Part shown: one piece after another, positions 33,824 through 43,854 of the stretch | How positions within the stretch are numbered: the first letter of the stretch is position 1 | Layout: every line of letters begins with the position of its first letter | From: Aristolochia californica | Lineage: Eukaryota; Streptophyta; Magnoliopsida; Piperales; Aristolochiaceae | NCBI GenBank assembly: GCA_029961685.1 | Contig: JARWKL010000001.1 | Coordinates: 55,330,062-55,394,061 of the forward strand | Reading direction: 5' to 3' | DNA: 64,000 nucleotides | The notes under the pieces: model-generated | Told to the model about the DNA's origin: nothing | The model's database searches: none | The model's input: only the letters and a program-made list of their open reading frames with translations | Position numbers and translations under genes: made by a program

Positions 33824-35746
33824 GTAAAAATGGGATCTCCTAAACGAACCTGTCAATGGACATTCTTAACCGTGCTGTTATTCACATTTGGTCCATAAAG
33901 AAACTGTATCTGCTCCCAATTACCTACATGCTTCACCCCCTTTTTTTCTTTTTTTTCTGTTGTTGTTCTGCCTAATTCTGATATGTTCTTGCTCTACAGC
34001 TATATGGTTTTGCTTATGGAGGTCCTTTTGGTCACTTTCTACACAAGCTCATGGATGTTATTTTCAAGGGCAAGAAGGACAAAATGACTGTTTTGAAGAA
34101 GGTCTGTAATAGTGTGCTGCTGGACTTTTCTAGATCAGTATACCAGCTTTACTCTTTTGTGATGTCAGTTCTGGAGCAGTTCTCTGAAAGAATGTTTTAT
34201 TTGTAGGTTGTTCTGATCTGTTGTCATTGAAATCTTTGGTTCTTATATCTGGTTATGAGAACTAATCTTCTAACTCAGATGAATGTGTGAGAATATCTCC
34301 TTTGGAGGGCTACATTTCGATGCCTTCCATTTAGAAGTCCTAGGCTACTTTGTGCCGCAGTTGTTTCATCTTAATCATAGAACCGGTGTTGATTGATAAC
34401 ATGTATTTGATTTTCAGGTGCTGTTGGAACAACTAACAAGTTCTCCTTGGAACAACATGTTGTTTATGATGTATTACAGCTTAGTAATAGAGGGTAAGTT
34501 CAGAATTCCATATTGTCAACTCATCATTATTGTTAGCTCTGCATTTGTTTGATCTAAGATTGACCCTCGTCAAGATACAGGTGATCAAGACCATTTGTGT
34601 GTGCTGCTTTTGTTTTGTCATTTGGACTTCTTACTGCTCATCATATAGTCCTAAATATTCTGACTTCATGAAATGTAGAATCTCTGTACTTTCATGCAAA
34701 AGTAAATAATTCGGGTCCTCAAGTCCTTCAGTTAGTCCATGCTGAAGGCTAGTTAGTGTTCCATGAGACCAGGGTAATCTAATCTGAGGCCTGCATTGCG
34801 TGTAACTGGGCCTAATATAAGTCCTACATTTTGTGTTGGGTTATGAACTTTCCCAGGGAACTGAACTTGGTCTCAGAATCTATGAGCAGAACTATAAGTT
34901 GCGATTTGCAAATCCAGTAATGAGATACTGGTTATATTTTTTCCAATATGCAATTGGATGATATCTGCTGTCGTTATAGACTTCATGAAGAGTATCTCTA
35001 CTGCTTAAAAACATAAATGCTCCTAACTTCATTGTTCCTGGTGTTGATACAAATTCTTATTAGTGGATAGAAGAGCCACTTTATCCGTTCTTGCTTTTTT
35101 TGTTCGTCTTTAATTGTACCATTTCTGTAAAAATGAGCTTAATGATGATGAACTGCAAACATCCATAGTGCTCTATCACCCTCCAGTTCCATTGCTTGGT
35201 TAGCCATCTTCAAGTTCACAAAATTCACAATAGTGTGAGGAGATTCTCGATAAAATTGTTTAGCATGTTAATAATCCTTGAAATTATCTTGCTTGGCCCA
35301 TGCAGGGCGATCATGGGGCATTGTTAAGAGTAAAGTAAGGAAGGACTGGCCTGCCGTTCAATTGACTGCATGGAGGGTATGGATTACAGGATAATGCTCT
35401 TTGTTACAGCGCAGCCAGCAGTATTCTCACTAACAACAACTTTGGATTTAATTTGCAGTTTTGGCCTATTGTTGGTTGGGTGAACCACCAATATATGCCG
35501 TTGCAGTTCCGTGTCATATTCCACAGCTTTGCTGCTTCTTGCTGGTATGTGCTTCTGATTCTCTTTAAGCATGAACCTTTAGCTACCGGATTGTCCAGCA
35601 TAGGAAGAATAAAATTAAATTCTATATTGTCAGCAGAATGGTTTGTGAATTTCTGTTAACTGAGTAGCTTGTCTATTTTACTAACAATTTGCAGGGCAAT
35701 CTTTCTGAATCTAAAAGCACGTACTCTCGCTACTAAGAAAGCATAA
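33033..35746 (+). CDS. PMP22: PMP22/Mpv17 family peroxisomal membrane protein
   Basis: Seven exons: 33033-33104, 33193-33291, 34000-34101, 34418-34493, 35306-35376, 35459-35544, 35695-35746. All introns are GT...AG and phases fit, giving 185 residues, near the 190 of Arabidopsis PMP22. Four membrane segments are expected. Family signatures: L-H-P-L-R-T-K at the N-terminus, Y-G-G-P-F-G-H-F-L-H-K in exon 3, S-P-W-N-N near exon 4, and the conserved W-P-A-V-Q-L-T-A-W-R-F-W-P-I-V-G-W-V-N and P-L-Q-F-R-V near the C-terminus. Members are integral proteins of the peroxisome (or inner mitochondrial) membrane, proposed to form small pores; the PMP22 assignment rests on the N-terminal segment and length. 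The start is the first ATG, M-S-E-V-V-G-E-A-W. A polyadenylation signal AATAAA is at 35,846. Confidence 0.93.
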
Positions 35747-35906
35747 GAACAAAAGAAGCCTTTGTTTAGAAGGATGGTGTCATCGGAAGCTGATTCGAGT
35801 CGTTAGTGACATAGATGGGTGTGATTTTTTTTTTGTTTTTTGCACAATAAAGTGAATATTGAACATACTTTTATCTCTTCATAAAGATGAGTTTGTTCAC
35901 AACTAT

Positions 35907-38197
35907 TGAATTTTTGGAAAAGAGAAATACTTCACTAACTTGTTGTAATTTGAGTACAATATACCTCTTTTTATAATAGAGGAAACAAGTAAAATTTAAT
36001 TACACCCAAAGTGAAATATTAAAAGATAAGTCTTAAAATAATTGAACAACTGGACATAAATAGAAGCCTAACAGAACTTAAAAATATTTAATCGAGACTC
36101 TGTTACGAGAGTTCCTCCTATGAAACACATGTAAGACTCTATCATAATAATTTTGGCTCTATGAGATTTTTTGTTGTGACAGTTATGTAAGAATCTTTCA
36201 TACCTGCTCTTCAACACTCTCCCTTAAGTTGGACTTTACAACTTTAGGTTGCAAGGAAAAATTTCTTCATGCTTTTGTTTTCCGTCTTTCTTGAATATTT
36301 TGGTCACATACATATCGAATAAAATATCTCTTTTTTAACTTCTTTTTCTCCTCTTTCTTAACTTAGGGATTAAAAAAACATAGAGATCCAACTTGAACAA
36401 AATACAATATAGGAGAAGAAAATCATTTATAGTCGTACAACAAAGCTTCATAGACCAGTCAAAACGGTCATAGTCTGAAACACATTTCATTCAATTTTAA
36501 AAATGGCCTAACTTTTGGGCACAACAAAGAGACTAACTTTTTAAGAGTAGCTCAAACACAAATCACCTATTGGATGAAGAATAAAAGACGTAATTTGAGC
36601 TGGTTGTTGGGTACACTCCTATACTTTTGAGGTAGTGGTCTAGACATTCCTTTGAAGTGATGAAAACACAAGATGTTCAACTAAATAACTATTATACTTC
36701 CAAAACAAATCCAGAATGAGATTTTTTTTATAAAAAAAGAAATAGGGGATAATATAACGGTAAAACTTAATAAATTTGACTAATGATAACTTTTTTGGGG
36801 TGACCACAATTTTTTCGGATTTACAATGTAGAAGATACACAACCAAGTAACAAAAACTCAAAACTTGAAAACAACATTGAAGCAGGATATTGTATACCTT
36901 GAACGGACATCATGGAATAGTTAAAATTGACCAAAACTCTTTGATTAGAAGAGTCAATGCATGGAGAGATAGTAGGAGATAAAATAAGACAAATGGGATA
37001 TCTTTGGCAAAATACTTATAATATCTATATCTCCCAAAATATAATTCAAAATCACAAACTGTTTCTTGCTCAAGAAACTAGACTAAAGAACTTTAATTTG
37101 ATACTTAATTTGGCATAAAAAAATTTGTTCTTGAATATTATATAACCATTTGATTTGCTTTCGTTATTTAACATGACTGTTGCTAACTCCAATAAAAATA
37201 TCTCCTTAAATATAAAATAGATTAACATGAAAGTTGCTCCGACTAAAACTAAACTTTGATATATTTTATTAAAGTATAATATTCCTTCAAAGAATATATT
37301 TTTTTGAGAGAAAGAATCTGATAGATTTTGGATTCTATAATCTAGCTGAATTGAGTATTCTTTTTTTTTTTTTTTTACTAGAATGACCCTTGACACTTTT
37401 GAAATTGATATCTACGTCTAGAAAACTCAGATTGAGAATTGGTTTAATAGATTAGAAAATAGATTTATAGATCTTTATTTGTCATATAACTCTTCGTAAA
37501 GTCTCTTTCTTGATGGTACAAACAGCTAAAAAATTGAAGTATTTTGTTGTTGCTCGAGCCTCTCTTGCCGCATGACATTTGTTGCTTCATGTATCGATTT
37601 CTCTTTGTAGAAAACTCCGATTGCCAAAATTCTTTTTTTTTTTGGAAAGTAGATTCAAAGTTCTTTCTATCAATATATAATTTGTAATATGAAAAGTTTG
37701 GTATGGAGGTCTAAATGCCAAGAAAAAACAAGTATAAGGATGGAAGAATAAAAAATGTAAAATACAAACCTAAACTACTAGAGATAATAAATCAGAAAAA
37801 AAAATCACATTATTTCTATAGGTTAACCAAAGAGACTCATAAAACCTGCTCTGATACCATATTAATTTTTAAAAAAATAGAAATACTTCATTAATTTGTT
37901 GTAATTTAAGTATAATGTGTCTCTCTTTATAATAAGTGGAAACAAGTAGAATTCAATTACAATTAAATTAACTTTATCTCAATTACATCCAAAGTGAAAC
38001 ACTTAAAAATAAGTCATAGAAGCATTGAATAATTGAATATAAATAGAATACTAACATAACTAAAACACCATTAATTGAGACTCTTTCGTGAGAGCTTCTC
38101 CAGTGAGACTCTTCTAAGACTCCACCATAATAATTCTGGCTCCGCGAGATTTTTTGTTGTAAAAGTCATATAAGATTACTTGCTTTTAAAGTCAACA
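35907..38197 (-). mobile_element. non-autonomous LTR retrotransposon
   Basis: Minus orientation. LTR 35,907-36,216 (next to the polypurine tract) and LTR 37,860-38,197 share TTGTTGTAATTT, GGAAACAAGTA, CAAAGTGAAA, CGAGACTCT-type and TTTTTTGTTGT segments and both end TCAACA on the plus strand. Next to the first is AACACTCTCCCTTAAG, the complement of a polypurine tract; before the second is CTGCTCTGATACCA, the complement of a tRNA-iMet primer site. The 1.64-kb interior has no readable gag or pol. Flanks ACTAT and (T)ACTAA are only roughly alike. Interior relatives are at 1,221-2,310 and 51,150-52,000. Confidence 0.8.
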
Positions 38198-38399
38198 TTA
38201 CTAATTTGGTACGATAGATAGAAACTGCCAACATATCGGTTTTAACATTCAAAAATGCTAAAAGTACAAATAACCTGAAATATATATTTAAAATTAAAAA
38301 AAAGATGGAGCATGTATTGAGTTATATGAATTATTCATTAAATAACTACTTGCATCTTTAAGATTAAAGCCTGCTTGATATCAAAAGATTATATTATCT

Positions 38400-38820
38400 T
38401 CTATAAAATGAAGTTATTTCTCTGGTGAATCATGGGGTCTTCTGGTTCGTTTGTGCCTTAGTAATAGCCATGTTTGCATCTATTGGTTGGTCGAGCTTTG
38501 GCTGAAGGGGCAGGCAAGAGCAAAAGAAACTATCTTTATCAAACTCTCCAACTGGATGATCACTGCTGGTTGTGCTAGAGCCTCTTGTGGTGCAACCACG
38601 GTAGCTCCTATCATGAGGCTTGCCATTAGAAATATGATCTTTGATGAAGCAGAAAAACAGATAGGACCAAATGGGGACACGAAAGGTGACCTTTTAGAGT
38701 TCTTGTTCTTCAAGTGTTTCCCTTTTCTCTGTTATTTTGGATTTACACTAAATGAGTCACTTTCTTTATTTGAGTTACACTTGAAGAGAAAAATGCTGAA
38801 CAAGACCATTTAACTGCACT
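38400..38820 (+). other. possible decayed gene, unassigned
   Basis: An ATG at 38,432 in another frame begins a hydrophobic stretch (V-C-L-V-I-A-M-F-A-S-I-G-W) that looks like a signal peptide, then hits a stop; the longest plus-strand open frame covers 38,451-38,813. I find no known domain. Base composition is more gene-like than its surroundings, so a broken small secreted-protein gene is possible. Confidence 0.25.
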
Positions 38821-38871
38821 CTAAAACATGGGTTTAATCTAATATACTCTGTATCGATGAATATTGGCCAA

Positions 38872-39492
38872 TAAAGGTAGCACGACGCCGAATCGGATCA
38901 GTTTAGTTTTTACTTGAGCTACGCTTATTAGGTATAACAAGCCAAACTCGAGATTTTTCAAGTTTGGTTTGTTAGCTCACGATTCGTTAACATAGACTTT
39001 TTTTACTAAAATCTCATCAATTCCCTCTTTAGTTGGTTGATAGTTGCTCTTATTTATCTCAAACCTCAAAGACGATCGATAGTTCGTCCCTTTTGGCTCC
39101 ATCAATATCAAATGTTATTATTTGTCAAAAGAATAAATACTATTGATGGAAATATTTACTCTTTCTTTCAAGTCTATTATGCTGGTTATTATATAGTAGG
39201 ATGTTCCTTTACAAAGTCTACAACTTCTCTACGATGACTTGCAGTTTAATGGTACTAAGTTCATCACAAAATTCTTTTTATTTATTTTTGTATTTTTTAT
39301 TTTTATAGTTTTAAATGTAAGTAAAATGTTAAACCTTGCTCAAGCTCAAAATCAGTTAAAATTTTTGGGCTTAAACTTGATTCCAATTTTACGCTCGAGG
39401 CTAAGCTTGAGCTCAAGTTCAAAGTATTTAAATCAAGCTAATCTTGAACATATGCAGGTTCGAGTTTGGCTTGGGTTGATGCCACCCCTACT
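38872..39492. mobile_element. hAT/MITE-like element with GAGCT-rich ends
   Basis: Left end AAGGTAGCACGACGCCGAAT and right end, complementary, AGGGGTGGCATCAACCCAAG match the end type of the element at 30,790-31,985; subterminal DNA repeats GCTCAAGCT and AACTTGA-type motifs. No transposase; no clear 8-bp duplication. Confidence 0.5.
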
Positions 39493-39970
39493 GGTCGATC
39501 CATGGGTAACGTGTTAGTTGTACACCCAAAACGTGATTTGGAAGTCTTTAGTCAAAAGTCGAATTATATCGGGTAAACTACGAAAGCACTTCAACCCTGC
39601 AATTGCTTGTTGATGGGAGATTTTGACTTGTTAGCTAACAAGCACAATGTAGAGACCTAAACCTTAAACCTAAGGAAATTACATGATTTTTTTTAGAAAT
39701 TTCCAAGGAAAATTAGAAATAATATTTTTATGAAAAGAGTAAAAAATTAAATTGATTTATTTAAAATAGGAGCCATGATCGGAATTCCCAATTAGAAGTT
39801 TAAAAATGGAACAAAAATTCTTTAAATTTATTTAAATTAATTTTCTTAATTATGATTTGTATTTATTTACCTAATTATTTGTTCTATCACCTGACAAATA
39901 GATAAATAAATAATATATAAAACAACTTATTGATATAGTGATAATAATTTATCAAATATGAACTGTCAAA
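39493..39970. other. AT-rich DNA, nothing recognised
   Basis: No open frame or repeat structure of note. Confidence 0.4.
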
Positions 39971-40031
39971 GGCCTTTCCTACTTGGAACGGAAGAGGCTG
40001 CTCTTCCGTGCGTCGTGCGCCGGAGAAAAAT

Positions 40032-40483
40032 TATAAATATGACCGACCCCACCGGCCACCGGCCAGCCTCTCAACCAATTCTGTCTCTGCCTTTCTGAAT
40101 CTTCCTCACATAATTACACAAATTCGTCTATCACAATCCAATTTGGGCCCTCTTGGCCATCAGATTGCAGAGCTTACCAATGGCATCAGAGCACAGACTT
40201 GGTAAAAAGGAATGATGAGGCCTTGCCAACGAGTCACATATTTGCCCGTCAGTCCTTTTCGAAAAGATCCAGATGGCCTTGGACAATTGGCGCAAACCAT
40301 CTCCTTCTCTTCTCCGGCAACAGTGGAAAAGAACCAGACATATGCTCAATATCAGATGCCGGAGAGATGAAAGATGGACGCACCAATTTTGGGGACCAAC
40401 GAGGGTTATCCGAATCAGCTTCTTCTCGAGCCGCAGTTTCTGGGTTTGCTGAATACAAATCTTCTCCTGCTGCTATCCTTTGA
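40032..40483 (+). other. possible small gene or gene fragment
   Basis: A TATAAATA box at 40,032-40,039 is followed about 140 bp later by an ATG (40,180) that opens 11 codons to a potential donor or stop, and then by an open frame in a different phase (40,199-40,483, 94 codons) of Ser-rich, coding-like composition ending Y-K-S-S-P-A-A-I-L. I do not recognise any of it. It may be a broken gene, or one with a first intron I cannot place. Confidence 0.3.
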
Positions 40484-41374
40484 AAACGAATCTCCTTATC
40501 TCAGATTCTTTGTGCAGGCAATTCCATGAATGAGAATAATCTCCAACAATGGTTTAACGTCGGTCGCCTTCCTGAGAAAGTACATGCATTTTTCCTTCTT
40601 TTTACTTGGAGGAAATTGGAGTACAGATCTCACCATTTTCGGACTGAAACATTTACAAACCCGAACGTTGGAGCACGGAGTTTCGCATGTAAGAAAAGGA
40701 GGTAGAATATATCCGTCGCCTGCTGTATCTGAACCACCTGGATCGCATGCAAAATGCATGCGCATAACGCACGATAGATGGACAGAGTTGCGAGCAGGCA
40801 CGGCGTAAGCATGGTGGTTGATGAAGCAGTCACGGTCATGGGATTCCTTCCTCCTCCGTCCACCCGCCCGCCATCAACATTCGCCAGCTTCCTACACTTG
40901 CAACAAAATAGGGAAAAAAAAAAGATCGATCGTTCAAGTGAAAGAGCGATCGAAATAAGAATCTGCAAATTTTGTCAGCGAGTTGAGTTATAGACAAAGC
41001 GGCATTGATATATATACTTCGAAAATGATCCACGTACAAATACATGAGTTCAAAGCTACAAATTGGAAAACAAAAACAGATAAGATTTTCGCCTTCTCTC
41101 CTTCCTGAAAGTCCAGCTAGAACACTATGAAGTGCACGACCTCGAGACCGGGATAAGATTCGCAGCATCCGTACTCGAGGGCAGCGAATCCCTTGAATCT
41201 TGATTGCAGGGAGCACAATTTGCCGCTCCAATCTGAGAGTAAAAAATCCGAACTCGGCTCACTCCAGACCACGCACGTTTGACGGAAAATGTGAGGAGAG
41301 CAGCTCCGCTTACGTAGATCGCTCGCCGCACGACCACTGCCGCTCCGGCCATCGTCAGCAGCTTCCGATTCGGA
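40484..41374. other. gene-poor, moderately GC-rich; likely 3' UTR of the minus-strand gene at its right end
   Basis: Open frames here on both strands look like shadows. The last few hundred bases, up to the stop at 41,375-41,377, are likely 3' UTR of the minus-strand gene. Confidence 0.4.
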
Positions 41375-41773
41375 TCAGATCTGAAGCCAGCGCGCGAGCT
41401 CGGTGGGGTTAACGATTCCGGGAATGTGGGCCCCATCCGTCTTCAAGAGCTTTGCCACGTCAGCATAGCCATGGGGCTTTGTTGGGGCTGGGGCCGGCGC
41501 CGCCGTCGCTATGGGATCGCCTCGACGGGGCTTCTTCGAGTCGGAAGGGCAGGACAGAGGGGCAGCCACGGCCCGAGATGGGTCCCACTTCTGGCCGAAG
41601 AGCGTGCCGTTGGTGAGGAACTCGTGCGCCAGGTAGCCGGCTAAGAGCCGATTAGCCGTCGGCTCGGCTGGAGAAATCAAGGCCAACGCCGTCGAGGCTA
41701 CGCCTCCATCTCTCTCTTTCCGCTTCCTCGACAACCCGAGTGTCGAAGAGGCGCGATGCAGGCTTTTCGACAT
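41375..41773 (-). CDS. small conserved plant protein of unknown function
   Basis: Single open frame of 132 residues from the ATG at 41,773 (an in-frame GTG at 41,785 is not used). N-terminus M-S-K-S-L-H-R-A-S-S is basic and Ser-rich; residues about 36-70 hold P-T-A-N-R-L-L-A-G-Y-L-A-H-E-F-L and G-T-L-F-G-Q-K-W-D-P-S-R-A; a Pro/Ala-rich linker follows; the C-terminus is G-Y-A-D-V-A-K-L-L-K-T-D-G-A-H-I-P-G and ends A-R-W-L-Q-I. To my knowledge this motif layout recurs in short, uncharacterised plant proteins, which I cannot name with confidence. No signal peptide or membrane segment. High GC relative to its neighbours. A leader of about 450 bases, perhaps with an intron, runs back to the TATA box at 42,256. 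Confidence 0.78.
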   Translation of the reverse strand: MSKSLHRASSTLGLSRKRKERDGGVASTALALISPAEPTANRLLAGYLAHEFLTNGTLFGQKWDPSRAVAAPLSCPSDSKKPRRGDPIATAAPAPAPTKPHGYADVAKLLKTDGAHIPGIVNPTELARWLQI

Positions 41774-42255
41774 CCCCTCAATCACGTGCCACGTCAGCGG
41801 CCTGAGTCATTCCGAAACGGAATACGGCGAAGGGACTGTCGACTCGCGAGAAATTGGAATGACTTATACAACAGAGACGAAGACCCGAACCGAATCCAAA
41901 GGGCATAAAAGTAAAATCACAAGTCCCAGGGGGTGTCAGAAGAAAGGGGAAAAATAACCGAAATTAATCCAAACGGGAGGAAGATAGAGAGAGAAAAGAG
42001 GGGTTTTGTTCTATCGGTCGGTCGCTAAAAATCGATGCACGCCGGAATCGGGAATCTCCGCCGGAATACTGTTGAATCCTATACAGGGCAGGGTCTGCCG
42101 CCGCCACCGCAGAAGGCAACCGCTAGCCCGAGAAAAAGCGAAGATTGGAAGTATTGAGCGGGAGAGAGCGAAAGAGGCGAAGAAGGCGCAGGAGGGGGTT
42201 AGGAAGAGAGAGGTCTCGGAGATGTGGAGAAGAGGATTTTGCAGAGTCGGGGTCG

Positions 42256-42263
42256 TATTTATA
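42256..42263 (-). promoter_or_regulatory. TATA box for the minus-strand small-protein gene
   Basis: TATAAATA on the minus strand, followed downstream by a CT-rich leader. It lies 483 bp before the ATG, which implies a long or spliced 5' UTR. Confidence 0.5.
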
Positions 42264-42827
42264 TAGTTGGGAGTCTCGGAAGGCCCCGTCCTTTCTGAGA
42301 AATATCCGGAATGCCCTTTTCTAATTGAAATGACTTAAACGCCCTTTTCTTCTTTCAGTCAAAATGTAAATTCTCTTTTCGTATATGAAATGACTTAAAC
42401 GCCCTATCCTTCTTTCAGGCCCAGCCCACGCAAATTGGGCTTAGGCTAGGGCGAGCTTCCCTTGCTTGTTCAATTTAAATGGTCCCATAATCGAAAAGTA
42501 GTGTCACATAAAGAAAACGAACTGGTGGTCCAATTCGATTGAATTGGGATTCTAGTATTTTCTGTCTCACCCAAAGAAAATGGTTTTCAGTTTATAAAAA
42601 TAATTACTTGGCTGGTTATTCTGGTTCGAACTTGAACCGAACCGATTAATTAAATCCAATTCAATCATTTTACGAGAGAGAGGATTCAAAGCCATAACTA
42701 TCTATATAGAAAAGATAGCATCAACTAAACAAAGATTGATGCATTTCCAATTTCAATTAAATAATTTATATATAAAAATATAAGAAATAGTCCAATTAGA
42801 CCTGGTTCAATCAACGATGGTTTAATA
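42264..42827. other. upstream flank, nothing specific
   Basis: Two related segments, each with GAAATGACTTAAACGCCCT (about 42,327 and 42,386), form a short direct repeat. Otherwise AT-rich. Confidence 0.5.
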
Positions 42828-43089
42828 TGTGAAGAAGTTGACCAATACAACCTAAAAGACTAATCGTTTAAGTGCGGAAAACCAACCTACTCAAGAGAGG
42901 TAGACCGGAACCACCACTGACACCTACCCCACCCCTTACCGCTACCCGCGGGATTCGAAGGTGGGACGTGCCGGACCTAGCTCTGATATCATGTCAAGAG
43001 GTTGACCAATACAACCTAAAAGACTAGTTGTTTAAATACGGAAAACCAACCTACTCAAGAGGTGAACCGGAGCCACCTCTGACATAATC
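42823..43089 (-). mobile_element. complete 257-bp TRIM element
   Basis: Minus orientation. LTRs 42,828-42,922 (95 bp) and 42,992-43,084 (93 bp), both with AGTTGACC/GGTTGACC and AATACAACCTAAAAGACTA, ending ACTGACA and TCTGACA. The 69-bp interior holds only the primer-site complement GCTCTGATATCA (42,980-42,991) and a polypurine tract complement CCTACCCCACCCCTTACC (42,923-42,940). Flanks are TAATA and TAATC (four of five equal). Same family as the copies at 1,671-2,169 and 60,750-60,935. Confidence 0.88.
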
Positions 43090-43854
43090 TAATTCGATAA
43101 ATGAAGTTGTATAGTGTTAATGAGATGAGATAGCATTGGAGAGACCAACCTAATGTTAATACATAGGTAACTATCATATTTGATCAATCTGAGTTAGGGT
43201 TAGGGTTACTAGTTTTGTGCAATTTGAGGCTTGCCTAATACCAAGACAAACTGCCTATTCAAACCCAACTGTAAGGGACTTCAACCTTCCAAAAGTAAAT
43301 CTTTTTTCAAATTTTTATTAATAACCAAACGACAGCACTGTCTTTATGTATTAGAGAAAAAAAAGATATAAAGAGATGTGTTACTTCACTTTCACACCTT
43401 AAACTAATCATAAATCTCTATACTTACCCTTTATCTCACTTTCTTTATTGCTACAAGCAAGAATATAACCTTTGATTCTTTCAACCACTTTTGCTTTAGT
43501 GTAATAAATGTTTTACCAATACCATGCAAATTGCTTTGCAACAAATTAAGCTCCAATTTCTGAAAATGCTCCTTGTTATTTCAATCAAGATCAGTGAATC
43601 AGCTGGCTGTTAGTAGCCTTAATACCAAGTTTTGCATCAGTGAGACAATTTTATTGGTCTTGTACCTTCACAACTTCAACAAGCAAAGACAAGGAGAGGC
43701 CTATTCCAACCCTGTATTCCATTTAGAAACTACAAGAGATCTATACAATTTCATAAAAAATCACTGATAATGTCAGACCTGGTAAGAGTTGGCTGACAAC
43801 TTACATTTTCAGGAAGATGCATGTACATTGGACTGGGGTCTCTTCCTTCAAGTC
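43090..43854. other. 3' flank of the PPR gene; nothing else seen
   Basis: AT-rich DNA with short meaningless frames. A very short TTAGGG run (43,193-43,207) is not a telomeric array. Confidence 0.4.

Noticed and set aside
41125..41436. 103-codon minus-strand frame overlapping the end of the small-protein gene
   Set aside because: Overlaps a better frame and continues into the 3' UTR; no recognisable features.
43193..43207. Telomere-like TTAGGG repeat
   Set aside because: Only two and a half units, and of the TTAGGG rather than the usual plant TTTAGGG type.
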